Shown one piece after another: positions 33,652 to 45,409 of a DNA stretch of 64,000 nucleotides. The stretch covers positions 1,736,001 to 1,800,000 of the forward strand of contig JAGTWJ010000007.1 of assembly GCA_020064725.1 (NCBI GenBank), given 5' to 3'. The translations under genes and the position numbers were made by a program. The DNA is from Drechslerella dactyloides. Lineage: Eukaryota > Ascomycota > Orbiliomycetes > Orbiliales > Orbiliaceae. The notes under the pieces were generated by a model. It was not told the origin of the DNA. It saw nothing but the letters and a program-made list of their open reading frames with translations, and did no database searches. Positions within the stretch are counted from its first letter, which is position 1. Each line of letters opens with the position of its first letter.

Positions 33652-35724
33652 ATGGAGCCTGCCGCCGCCCGCATCTCCCGCCAATTGCACCGGTCCTGCA
33701 GCCGCCTGTCCCTCTCTCGGTCTTCGTCCCCGTCGCCCTTGCCAGTGACAGCGACAGCTGTCCGCCACCGATGCTGTCCGCCGTCGATAGCCGCTACGGC
33801 AGACGCCGCCGCAGCGCCTCCAACTGCGCTGCTCATGCACCCTCGCTCCTTCTCCACGGCCAGGCCCTGCTACCAGGCCCGCAAGCTGAAGTCGCGGCCC
33901 ATGAGCTCGCCCACCGTGTCCATCCAGAAGCGCGGTGCTATGGCGCAGGCCGTCGCGCAAGACTTCCTCGATGGTATGTTTGATCGATCGGTCAATCACC
34001 CCTTTGCTGCATTCCACTTGCATTCCGTCTCCTCTCTGACGCCATTGACACGCATCCACGTAGATTTCTACCCCGAGGAGGAGGAAGAACCCGTCCGGCT
34101 CCCCGGGCCAATCGAGAAGTACAAGGAGCTCGTCGCCGAGGACAAAATCCGGGAAGATGACCACCAGAGAAGTAAGAAACGCCCTCGCCATGCCCGAATC
34201 CTTGCAGCTCCCTGCTAATGACCGGCATCCGTATCTTAGAAATCGTGGTCAAGCTGCAGGACTTGCACGATCACTTGGCGTATTATATTCCTCCAACCGT
34301 CATCCATCCTCAGGCAGACGCCCCCAGCTCCAGCGGCCTGGTAAGTCGGAATTCCATAACAACCCCCCCGGGAATCGCATCAGCAGCTGACAATACGCCC
34401 GGCGACATATCCAGCTATCGTCTCTGTTCAGCGGCCGGAAAGACCCCAAGGCCGACCAGGACAGACACAGTCGAGATGGCAGCGTCATGTTCTCCTACGA
34501 CACCTCCCTCGCCCCCAAAATATTCGACCTCTCGAGTCTCTTCCACCGGAAGGCCGCGGCACCCAGAACCGCATACGATCCGAACCGTACCCCGCTCGGC
34601 TTGTACCTCCACGGCGATGTCGGCTCCGGCAAGACCATGCTCATGAACATGTTCTACTTTACGCTGCCGCCAAACATCAAGCGCAAGAAGCGGATCCACT
34701 TCCACGCCTTCATGCAAGACGTCCACAAGAGAATGCACCTCGAGAAGGTGAAGCACGGGTCCTCCTTCGACGCCCTGCCGATCGTTGCCGCGGACCTAGC
34801 CGAGGAAGCTTCCGTGCTCTGCTTCGACGAGTTCCAGTGCACGGATGTCGCCGATGCCATGATCCTCCGGCGTCTGCTCGAGGAGATGATTTCGCACGGT
34901 GTCGTCATGGTGGCGACCTCCAACCGCCATCCGAACGAGCTATACAAGAACGGCATCCAGCGGGAGTCCTTCATGCCCTGCATCCAACTGCTCCAGACCC
35001 GCCTGGAAGTCCTCAACCTCGACTCGCCGACCGACTACCGTAAAATCGCCCGTCCAGCATCCGGTGTCTACCACTTCGGACTGGGGAGCGACGCCGCCGC
35101 CCATGCGACCAAGTGGTTCGAATACCTGGGCGACCCAAAGGATCCGCCGCATCCCGCCACCAGATCGATTTGGGGCCGGGACATTAAAATTCCGTCGGCC
35201 AGCGGCCGAGCCGCGCGCTTCGACTTCCAAGATCTATGCGGAAAGCCGACCAGCGCCGCAGATTATCTCGAACTGTCACGGCATTATGACGCGTTCATCG
35301 TCGAAAACGTCCCGGCGATGGACATCAACACACGCGATGTCGCCAGACGGTTCATTACCTTCATCGATTCCATATATGAAGCAAGGGTATGGCGCACGAT
35401 TCGTTGTCCTCCTCCAAGTTTCCCCGCATCAAAAAGTGACTAACCGACCGTATTTTCGACCAGGCTGCGTTGGTTCTCACGTCAGAAGTCCCCATCAGCC
35501 GGCTATTCTCGGCGGACAAAGCCGCATCGCATGCGACCGACAAACAGGCCAGCGGCCTCAGCACGTCGATGCGGATGCTGATGGACGACCTGGGGATGAA
35601 TATAGATACCCTGAAGGAAAGCAGCATCTTTACCGGCGAGGAGGAGCGGTTTGCATTTGCGCGGGCTTTGAGTAGACTGAGCGAGATGGCTAGCACCTTT
35701 TGGATAGAGAACAGAGGCGCTTAG
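33652..35724 (+). CDS. AFG1: AFG1/LACE1-family mitochondrial AAA-type ATPase
   Basis: Mitochondrial P-loop ATPase that helps degrade or disassemble respiratory-chain subunits. Exons 33652-33973, 34064-34171, 34240-34340, 34415-35386, 35464-35724; 587 residues. The N-terminus is Arg/Ser/Ala-rich with no acidic residues after Glu2, a likely presequence (ISRQLHRSCSRLSLSRSSS). Walker A is GDVGSGKT, preceded by LGLYLHG; Walker B is VLCFDEFQCTDVADAMIL; the sensor region is VMVATSNRHPNELYKNG. The family C-terminus has FDFQDLCGKP and the SRHYDAFIVENVPAMD block. The ATG at 33652 has a strong context (caccatgg). Exon 4 holds the whole ATPase core. Confidence 0.93.
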
Positions 35725-36432
35725 TGTAGACTTGCTAATAACCTATGATGCGATGATAACGACAATGTATACGAATGGGTGGGGTTTGTTTGCTGCATTT
35801 TTTGGGAAAAGCGTCTAGCATTACTGGTTGCTCTGAGTCTCTAGTACCGATTCGAATAAGCATGTGTTTCTTAGTTTTAAAATAGAGTACACCAACTCAT
35901 ATTTTCTATTAGTCTAGTATTAAGAAGCTCCGCGTTGAGCCCGCAATACAAGACTAATTTTCTATCATCCAACATGGCGCAGGGTACCGATATCATGCTT
36001 CAGATAGTCACACGGGTATAAATGAGGTTGTTTTGATTTTGCATATAAGAGATAACAAGGGTCGTAAGATACATCGTTGATTTGGAGACAAAGGAAACGG
36101 TCGTGGCAAAATTGCAGACATGCAGAAACAGTGTTCCTCCTCAATAGGTAAACCGTGATCAAATCCAAAATTAATTCCGTGTGGGACGGCATATAGCGAA
36201 ATAAAACAACAACAGGCCGCAACATCCAGCGGCAGGCATGGGTTAACAGAAACACCGCTTGTTGGTAAGGTCACTCTCCCGGAACGCCAGTACTCCAAAG
36301 CAGAAACAAAATCGGTATATACAGCCCAGCACAACAAGTTCCCAACCCTCGACGGCTGTTGGTGTGGGCACGAGACTAGTGTGGGGATGTGAATTGATGC
36401 GAGAAACGCTCGTTGTCACAGTTGGCATGAAC
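35725..36432. other. convergent 3' flanks of AFG1 and chitin synthase
   Basis: AT-rich 3' flanking sequence of two converging genes. No gene recognised. Confidence 0.5.
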
Positions 36433-39400
36433 CTACCGGCCCAACTTGCTTGAAATGACGCTCCCGAGACTGCTGGCGCCGCCCAACTTCCAAGAAGGTC
36501 GCTTAAATGCTCTCTTCAAAGGGTTAGTTCCTGGCTCCATTTTCATCTTGTATCTTCCTTGCACAATCATGTGGACGACATTGATAATGCCGAACGCACA
36601 AGATCCAATTGCTCTGAAGATGGCAAGTCCAGCCACGGACCACAGAATGACTATTGAGACGTGTTAGATTTGAGACAACGAGGATATCGAAAATGGGCTA
36701 TAGTAAGACTTACAGGTCAGGTAAAGGTTGTTGGAGACGTTTTCAGTGCTATAGGCTTCGGTGACTCCCATGGCCAGCAGACCGTTCGCGACAATCCATG
36801 AGACAACAACGTATGTCCGCACGTTCTTGTAGTAATCCTCCTTGACCTGGTTTGGGTTGGGGGGGTCTTGAGGAACTTCAAGTCGGTCACGGAGGTTTCT
36901 CAGAGCCTCGTCGTACACCGAGTCGATATCCAATTGCTCTGAGGGAAGTTCAATATTGACGATATCGTCCTTCTCCTTCACGACAGCTCCGAGATCAGTG
37001 TTGATGACATTGTCTCCCTTGGTTCCCCATGTGACATCGTGCGTGTTGCAAAATGCGTACACTTGCAATGTGCAGATGTATGAGGGTAACATGGCAAAAT
37101 ATTGCGCAGACGAGGTGAACATATGCCAAGGCTCTAGATATAGAATCGACATTAAGAAATAGAGACCCAGAGTAGAGCACACGGACACGACGAGATTGAT
37201 GAATAAGCTTTTTCCCTGCTGAAAGTCAGTCGGGCTACTAGTCACCGTACGTATCACCAAGTAGAATCCGATTGATGTCGTGTAGGCCATAACGAAGGCG
37301 TAGATGATCATCGACCAGAAGAAGAGCCGTTTTGCTCTGTGAGATATTGTGTTAGCCCTGTTCATCTTGTTGAAGGCCGCGATAAAGCAATGAGAGACTG
37401 CCAACTTACCCTTGCGGTCGATTTCCCATAGAGAGAATGAATTGTACGGCGATGAGGAGTGTCACTACAAATTTCATAAATATAAATATTCGTTTACCCC
37501 AACCATGACCGAAAGGATCAATCGTCTCGTCAGTCAGAGCGCCAGCCACGAAATAAAAGGTGAGATAGAAGTTGGCCTGTGATAAACGTTTAGTAGAGCA
37601 ACTTGTGATTTGCGAAGCGTGAAAACTTACCAAAGAAAAGAACGTAAATAACAGTGAGATGAATTGGTACAAAAACTCGACGTGAAGCAGCAGCTTGCGG
37701 AGGATTGAGTGGTCGGTCTGCCAGATCTGTTTGAAATGACTTAAACTGTAAACAGCGGCGAAGAAGGCGCCATTGAGCCATCTTCTACGTTGAGACACGA
37801 ACTCAGGAACAGCATCTAGTTAATTGTATCCGTGGTTAGAAACTGGTAACGAGATCGAACTTAGATGATAAAGGCGTCTGCAGAACATACCTGGAACATC
37901 GGTTTCGCCAGTTGCGCTCTTGACATATTTCAAGACCCATCTCTCTCCTCTTTTAGCGACCAGCTCCCAGCACAGGATACGATCCTCCGCTAAGTACATA
38001 TTGGCCGTGAAGACGTCAGCGTCCCTACCATGCAAAGTCTCTCCCTTGAAATATTGGCTGAGAGGCCCGTGACCGGTCACTGGGTCATTCTGAAGGGCGT
38101 AGTATCTGTAGGCAGACAGAGCGCCGGGTAACACAGTAATATACCCGAAAACAGATTCTAGAGGTTTGTCGAGGATATTCGAGATTTTATACTCGAAGTT
38201 CTGGGATGCGACCAATGGGTTGATGAGAGCTGAGCCGCCTTTGCCTATCATTGCCTTGATTTCACCGCAGGCACCGGCAACATTTGAGTTTGTATCGAAT
38301 GCCTTCCATAAGTGATAGAGAGAGGTTGTGCCGGGCCGAGTTCCCACGTCAAGCAAGATGCAAATGTTGGGATCTAAGGCAGCACTGAAGGCGTTGAAGA
38401 ACCATCGATGAGAGTTCAGCTTTTTGGCGTTCTTTTCCTTGAGACAGAAGATGGTTTGGACAGGAACGATCCCCTTCTCCGCTCCCTTGAACTTCAGATC
38501 CGCGTCCAAGGAGACCTGTGTGGTATATTCGTAGACGTGGGCGGTGACCTCTCGTCCATTGACCAAGTTCTTTGCGATACCGTCCTGGTAGCAGCCCATT
38601 GCGGCCAGGGCGTCTAAAACTCGCGGATGCACTTTCTTACGCCCATCAGCGACAATGCATACCACGATCTTCTGCCATCCGTCTTTCCCCCAGACTCGAG
38701 ATTTGGTACGCGAGCACATGTGGGCGATATTTCGCATGACACCATGCATTGTTCTCGTGAAACAGATCTCGTCTTCATTGTACATTGTAATGCAAACGAA
38801 GAGTTCGGTGTCTCGTTTGCTGATGTTCTGTCTGAGCTGGTAATTTTTATGGATGAACTCGTCCGGATCGCAGGTGACAGCCGTGTATCGCATCGATGTA
38901 AACTCCTCTTCATCACGGCGTGGAAGAAAGGAATACAGGATGGATGGAATTTTGCAGTCAAGAATGAGCTCACCATTCGTCAGGCGGACCTGCTTCTTGG
39001 ATTTCTGAGCTTTGCGGTGTCGTCGTTCAGTGGCGCCGTCTGGGGCGGGCCCGTAATGCTGGCCAACAGCCTCGATTGCGGCTTCGCCGAGGTCTTCCTC
39101 ATCAATCTTTTTGTAGATATCATCGTCATCACCTTCGATCGTGACTGTGTTATCAGTGTCATAGGAGGTCGTGCTAAGACTTGACTTATGAGACCGTAAC
39201 GTCGTCTTCCCGTCTCTGGTGTAGTCACTTTCGTCATCGGTGTCCTCGTCCTCGTCCTCATCATCTTCATCTTCATCATAAGAATCCGAGTCGTCGTAAG
39301 TATCAGCGTCTTCTGTGCTCGCGAGGGAGTCAAAGTCGTCTCTGGGGCCTTGTGTTCTGGAGGAGTATAATTGAGAAGACGGTATTGACCTCGTATCGGT

Positions 39401-40174
39401 AGATGTTGATCCCGAGGTTGTGCTATAGACTCCAGAGGTACCTGGACGAGAGCTGCCGTTTGTATCCGGCGGATCGTAGGCATTGGATGGGACCGGCCGC
39501 CTCCAATCCAGTGTGGTCCTTGTGGCTGGCGTCCAAGGCCGTTCCTCGTTCATTTGGGCCTGACCTTGAGAAGCGGTCCAGGGATGAGGCGATGGGGAAA
39601 CCGCAGATGGTACGTAGCCCCGACTGTTCGATTGTCGCAGCGACAAGGGCGTTGATGATCTTGAGGGAGACATCAAGCTCGGCGAGACCGGACGGTGGTG
39701 ATAGGAGCGATTGGGAGTGGCGGGACTATTGCCAGAGGATACAAAGTTCGAGTCAGCTACTGATTCCACATAAGGGCGTCGATATGACCCTATGTTCCTG
39801 AGCAGATATGGAGGGTAGGACGCTTCGATGTCGATGTCCATTGTGCTGAATTCAAGAGAGACACAAGACAGCTCTTTGGCTCGTCGTACTCAAACTTGAC
39901 AGAATGCTCGCGGACAAGGGAGAGCGGCTCGTCCCCTAGTTTTAAAATATGAAGCTGACGATGGGATGGACGGAGGTACGTACGGTCTGTAGGAGGAAGA
40001 ATCCTCGAACTGTTGTGCCATCATTCTGACGCTGCCCGCCGACGGTTGCCCCGTGACTCGCCTATGCTGTTGAGGATACTGCTGCTGATATTGATTTGCA
40101 TAGGAATCGCGGGGACTTCGACTGCTGCTGCCATAGTTGTCGCTGTAGCCTGGCGGCGGCCCCTGGTTGTCCAT
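36433..40174 (-). CDS. chsB: class III chitin synthase
   Basis: Plasma-membrane processive glycosyltransferase making wall chitin from UDP-GlcNAc at hyphal tips. Exons 40174-39984, 39845-37891, 37815-37631, 37576-37410, 37336-36714, 36650-36433; 1112 residues. The first exon encodes a Gln/Ser/Tyr-rich head (MDNQGPPPGYSDNYG); splicing joins it in frame ahead of MDIDIEASYPPYLL. An acidic run follows near residues 235-270. The catalytic part shows VCITMYNEDE, VCIVADGRKKVHPR, SHRWFFNAF, LDVGTRPG, ISNILDKPLESVFGYITVLP, EDRILCWEL and QRRRWLNG. Several membrane spans lie in exons 3-6. ATGHGP-like VTGHGPLSQYFKGETLHG supports class III. The name chsB follows the Aspergillus class III gene and is an inference. 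Confidence 0.92.
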
Positions 40175-41320
40175 GACAGCGACGATGGAAGTTGGGAGGA
40201 CGTGCGAAAGGCCAGGACGTGCAATATGCTCTGGAACTTGGGATATTAGTGGTATCTGGCTACCGGGCTCGACTCGGTCACTTCTTCAAGGACCTCGGCC
40301 GCGCTGTTCCCAATCGCGACAATGGAATGAAGGGAGTGAATGCAGTGTTAGTTTGGTTTGGCGATGTGACCTGCGAGAGCTCGATGGCAGAAGTTGTATT
40401 CTTGGACAAGAGATAGCGGCGAGATGACGCCGGGATATGAGAGATGAGCGATGGGTGATTGAATGCAAGGAGGGATGGATTTGGAGATGTGAGTGGTGTA
40501 CTACGTGTATGACAACAGCAGCAAGTGCACGCTGGATTGAAGTATCGCGACTCCTTTATGAGAAGAAGCTAGTGAGAGGCGGGCGACAGCTGAACACGGA
40601 AGGACGGACAGTAGTATTTTAAGTACGCGGCACCAGCGTATCGCAGGGCCAACGTTCATCGGCCGCGTGCTGCTGTCTGTCCCAGTCCGCCGGGCAGCAG
40701 CAGCGCAGCAGGCCAGGCAAGCTGTCGAGCTGGCAGCCTGGGAATGTTTACCGCTGGGCGAGCTGACCCCCCTGCTGGTTGTTTCCGCAGCAACAGCTCA
40801 CCGCTGGCGAATCGGCGTGCGTTGCTGTCTCACCGTGCGTTGTGCCGGCCGCCGATGTGTTGTTGGCACGGTAACACAGACGTTGGTCGCTGTTTTCCCG
40901 ATCAGGCGGCCACTCGCCACACTCCAGCTGCCACTAGCCACTTGATTCACCAGCCACACTGCTGCTGCTGCGCATTCAGCTCGGTTCGGCAAAGAGCCCA
41001 TCCATCTTCACGCTCCGCCGCGTGCGATTCTGCGACAGATCTGGGACACACATCCACAGTATCGCCGCCAAGCCCTCAGCGGATACCGGTCACACGAGCA
41101 AGAAACGTACGTAGACCCATCATGCTACCCGTCGATCAAGCTTTCCACCACGCCTTGACCGAGTTTATGCACAGAATTTCGATTTGACGCTCAGCGAGTG
41201 CTTGGTTAACCGCGGAATCACAGGCCTTGGCTTTCCTCGTACCGATACCTCCCGATATCTCGACAACCAAAGCTCTCTCTCTGCTATTGCGTCACCGGCA
41301 GCGTGATCGCACTCCCCGAC
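40175..41320. other. divergent promoter chitin synthase / MTP18
   Basis: Upstream region of two divergent genes. Open frames on the plus strand (40667-40945, 40744-41187) have no motif. No repeat or RNA gene recognised. Confidence 0.5.
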
Positions 41321-42407
41321 ATGGCGAAAGACACGCCCCAGCCCGTCGATACTTCCGAGAGCCTGATCGAACAGATCACCGATGGCGAGTAAGAATCCAT
41401 CGCATCGACGCACATGCTCGGCTTCTTATCTGCGCGGACCCACGTGTAATACACATGGACGTCGGCGCGTTTCCCACGCAAGAGGCGCAGCGCAGCGTCC
41501 CGGAGACTGCTGATAGTCACTTTGGAGAAAGCTTTGCTAACAGCTGTCAAACTGCTCCAGCGCTCCCGAGTCCACGGATACCAATTTCCGGTACATGGCA
41601 TACACCAACCGGATCAGGACGATACTAGCCAGCGCGCATCGCTATGTTGCCTACACGTACGACGGCCCTCGATCGACCAGGCCGTGATACCTCTGGCTGA
41701 CGTTTCGCGCGTGGTGCGCAGATCTGATATCGGCGAGTCGTTTCGCCCGGTAGCCCACCCGTGGCTCGTCCGCTCGGCGTACGGCGTCTCATGGCTGTAC
41801 CTCACAGGTACGTACCGACTACCGTTCTTTCGTTCCGCTCTCGTGCATGTTGGTGTCCGAATATTCTGGAAAGGTCGCTAACATTCCTGACACGATCCTC
41901 CCAGGCGACGTTGGTCACGAAATGTACAAAGCGTACCTGCGCAACCAGGAGTTTCTGCACAAGCCCCCGCCCAACCTTCGGCCTAACACGCCGGAGTCGT
42001 TCGCTTCGGGAAAACCTCCCGGGAGCCCCACAGAGGTGCCCCTCAAAGATGACTACCGGGTAATCGGCGTGCAGAGGGCCGTATTCCAGTCGGTAAGCAT
42101 GGGCGTTGGAGCTATCTCCAGGGACGGGTGTAGTTTGACTGATCTTCGGTGTCTGTAGGTCGCTTCAATGCTGTTCCCCGCTGTCACCATCCACTCGATT
42201 GTGAAGTACAGCGGCAGGGCGATGAAGGACGTCAAGAATGTTAGGCTGCGGACATGGGGTCCCATCGGCCTCGGTCTCGCGGTCGTCCCGGCGCTGCCGT
42301 TCATCTTTGACCATCCGGTGGAACAGGCTGTCGAGTGGGGCTTCGACAAGGCTATCGATGCATACGAGCATAAGCGTCCCTCGAGTAAAGGTGAGAAGGA
42401 GTTGTAA
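41321..42407 (+). CDS. MTP18: mitochondrial fission process protein 1 (MTP18/MTFP1)
   Basis: Inner mitochondrial membrane protein linked to organelle fission and membrane integrity. Exons 41321-41388, 41561-41656, 41722-41807, 41905-42092, 42159-42407; 228 residues. The family pattern is clear: FRYMAYTNRIRTILASAHRYVAYTSDIGESFRP (read in parts), HPWLVRSAYGVSWLYL, DVGHEMYKAYL, VGVQ-like IGVQRAVFQSVASMLFPAVTIH, and TWGPIGLGLAVVPALPFIFDHPVE. It has three to four hydrophobic spans and a basic C-terminal tail. Introns 1 and 2 are 172 and 65 bases. The Pro-rich loop NLRPNTPES is longer than in animals but usual in fungi. It sits between chitin synthase (divergent) and ATP19 (same strand). Confidence 0.92.
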
Positions 42408-43000
42408 TCGCAGCATCAGGTTCTTGGGGCGATGTCTTGGGCGCACGATAAGACCATGGCTGCAGTCTCCGACTCGGCTCGCAGGCACCACTCACTTGTA
42501 CATAATATATATACCCAGCTCCTGTTTCCGCCATCGTCTAGCCCCCCCTCTCTGTCGTTGCTCTCTGCAGGCTGGCCTTTCTTCATCTTAGCTTCATATG
42601 TGCTTTACTTTTGTCCGCATCCTTAGAAGACATGTACATATACTACATACATATATATGCCGCCGGGTGGTATTAATTCGGCATCATCATTATAATCGTT
42701 AAGAATTTTCGTGGGTTGAACTCCGAATCTGTAGTTCGAGAGCTCGAGCATCGGGTGCTGTCTGTCGCTTGTTGTGCGTTGCATGTCATCATTGGCCGCC
42801 ACGGTCCCTCAGGCTTTTCAGGAACCGCCTCACACTTTTGCAATTCCCGAGATCGACAGCACCGCAACCTCCAATCGATCGATCGATCCGCCCGCCCACC
42901 AGCCGTTATCTCCGAAAACCTCCCTCCGCAGAACCACCGACTCGCATCAGCCGGCTTGCTCGATCGATTGCACCCCGTGAATTGCACCCGAAGAGACACA
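42408..43000. other. intergenic MTP18 to ATP19
   Basis: MTP18 3' flank and ATP19 promoter and leader. No other feature seen. Confidence 0.5.
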
Positions 43001-43593
43001 ATGGTTGCATACTACACTATCGCCGGCCGGCAAGTCGGCTCCCACGTCGTACGTTGAATCACAATCAATCCCCAGCCCCGACGAGCGGGCGGTGATATCG
43101 CTCCATCTATCCATCGGCAGCTCCGGACGGAGTCATGGTAGCAATGACGTTGCTGCTGTCCATCAAGATATGGGGGGAAGCACAGCAGTTCAGCCACCGC
43201 CGATAGAGCACAATCACACCCTCAATCACATTACCGAGCGTGGATGCGTGCGTATGCTGACGAGATTCGGGTCTCCCGCTTCTAGTTGTCGATGGCGACA
43301 CTGGGTACCGTCTTTGGCCTCTCGTACCTCTCGATGGGCGGCGGCAGCAAAAAGACGCAGACGACGCCACCAATCCAGGCCAGCAGCAAAGACGAGGAGA
43401 ACTTTATCCAGTACGCGTGCCCTTCCACTCTTCCTTCCTTCCTACCTTCTATTTCTCCAAAGACGCGGCAGGCAGAATTGCGCGTCCGGATTTAGAAGCA
43501 TTCAATTGTTACATCGAGAATGATCGTATCTGATTCTCGGCATCTAGGGAGTTCATCAAGCAGGCGGAGGCGGAAGGGAAGGCCAAGCACTAA
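43001..43593 (+). CDS. ATP19: ATP synthase subunit k (ATP19)
   Basis: Small membrane subunit of mitochondrial F1Fo-ATP synthase that stabilises dimers. Exons 43001-43048, 43286-43410, 43548-43593; 72 residues, the usual size. It reads MVAYYTIAGRQVGSHV, then a single hydrophobic span LSMATLGTVFGLSYLSM, then the conserved fungal TPPIQASSKDEENFIQEFIK and a Lys/Glu tail. The exons are too small to stand out alone: the start exon codes for 16 residues, the last for 14. The first intron is 237 bases. The identification rests on the overall pattern of the fungal subunit k family and is strong. Confidence 0.9.
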
Positions 43594-44212
43594 AGGGCAG
43601 CGGATTGGCAGCGATGTTGGAACTAGAATTGGAATTGTATATACATGGAAGCTGTCTGTATCTGGAATGCTTGATAATCAATGCGAACGATTGAGTCTCG
43701 AATCAATCGGATTCCGTTCCGCTGCGGAGGCCCTTTTTTTGCTCGCAGGAAGGGAGATGGTATAGATATGCTTATTAATAAATCGGTTGGGTTGGTGTCA
43801 CATGTAGAAGGTGGTGATAAAGACCCGGAGAATGAAGAAAGAGAGACATTATATCCGCGGCTTCAATGCCGCTTCTAGACCCTCCTCCAAGCCTCGAGCC
43901 AGCTAGCTCGCGCCTCGTTCGCAAAAGTGACTGATTATGAATGTTCTCCCTCTCGGAAGGAGGATGGTGCGGAATTAGAAATCAGCCAGGCCGCCGAATC
44001 GACTCCGCGCAGGTATTTGAGTCGCAGCAGCGATAGCCGACAGCCAACCTACCTCGTACGCCCAAGCCCCACCGGTCAACCAACGTTCACGCTCCAATCA
44101 AGATCTCGACTCTCACAAATTCGCAATTGACTTTTCGTCGCTGCCACGTTACGTACGACGCCTGTATCCGGTCTAGAAGCCAACTTGAAGAGAAAAACAT
44201 CGCACGGGAAGA
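43594..44212. other. intergenic ATP19 to CoA-binding protein
   Basis: 3' flank of ATP19 and promoter of the following gene. No other feature recognised. Confidence 0.5.
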
Positions 44213-44848
44213 ATGGAACCCGCAATTAAGGCTTTTTTCACAACGCCGCGCTTCGCCGTGGTCGGCGCATCCGCAGACACGGCGAAATACGGATACAAAG
44301 GTGAGCCGAGCCGACCAAATGAAAAGGACAAGAAGGAAAAAAAAAAAAAAAAAAAAGACGGCGTCCACACCACACGCCGCCAATGCGCGGCTGAGTTGCT
44401 GTGCGACGGCTGCTTACCAGCCCACTTAGTCAGACCGTCGATGTTTTGAGCAAGCTCGTCAGGTTTTTTGTACAACATGCTGACGAGATGGATGTGATGG
44501 CTGCATGCAGTGTTCGCGTGGTACCTCTCGCACAACATGCCTGTCACTGGCATTAACCCGAAGACGCCCGTCATCCTGTCGCAGCAGACGGTTGCCGACC
44601 TCGACCAGATCGAGTCACCGGGCGAGACGGCGGTGTCGGTGATAACTCCACCGGCCGTGACGCTCAAGGTGCTGCAGAAGGCGAAGCAGCTGGGCATCGA
44701 GCGGGTGTGGTGCCAGCCCGGATCGGAGTCCACCGAGGTGCTGCAGTTCGCAAAGGACAATGGCATCACATGCATCGCGAACGGGGCCTGTGTGCTGGTC
44801 GACGGCGAGAGTGGTCTGCAGAGCGCCGGTCGAGAGTGGAAGTTATGA
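44213..44848 (+). CDS. CoA-binding-domain (YccU-like) protein
   Basis: Small soluble protein made of a single CoA_binding_2 Rossmann domain, as in bacterial YccU/YneT; its ligand in fungi is not established. Exons 44213-44300 and 44511-44848; 141 residues. Nucleotide-binding start FAVVGASADTAKYGYKVF, then GINPKTPVILSQQTV, VSVITPPAVTLKVLQKAKQLGI, VWCQPGSESTEVLQFA and the closing GITCIANGACVLVDGE, a variant of the family NxCxMV-type end. The intron contains a 19-base A-run at about 44339-44357. Same strand as ATP19. No partner gene suggests a pathway. Confidence 0.85.
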
Positions 44849-45409
44849 ACAGCCAATCCGATCCCGATCGATTCTGCGGTGCACAAAATTTTTTTCTTTC
44901 CGTTCGTTGGTTTGCCAATCCCCCATCGATGTGCACCAGTGGGAAAAATCCCGCGCTGATGGATTTCCCAGTAGCGATTGCCAGGAAACAGGCTGCCTGG
45001 CCGTTCTTCACGTACGAGTATGTGCGGACAGGGCAGCTGCCGAATGAAGCAAACCAGCTCGCATGAGGAGGCTGCAGCAAGATGCAGATGGTGCCTGCAA
45101 CGTGGAATCAAAAACGGAAGACTGTTGCTGCCGAAGAGTGGGTTCTCGGATGGAAGTAGTGTGCGATCGCTAGGGTATATGTACATGTACTTTTACATTT
45201 TCTTACAGACTTGGGAGGAGGAGGGCGCGCTGCAGGATGTTGCAGCTGGGATGGATGGTAAAAATGCAGATTTGTCGAACGCCTGCCAATCAAAAGGCGA
45301 CTCCACGATAACACCCCAAACTGTCCCGCTGTATCAAATCCCGAACGAACGAAAAAGTGACGGTTACGGGTAAACGCCCGATTCGAATGCTCTCGAAAGA
45401 TCGGTGCTT
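44849..45409. other. convergent 3' flanks
   Basis: 3' flanks of the CoA-binding gene and of the histidine-rich gene. Nothing else recognised. Confidence 0.5.

Noticed and set aside
40667..41187. Ala/Leu/Arg-rich open frames between chitin synthase and MTP18
   Set aside because: No motif and no splice link to MTP18; likely promoter DNA.
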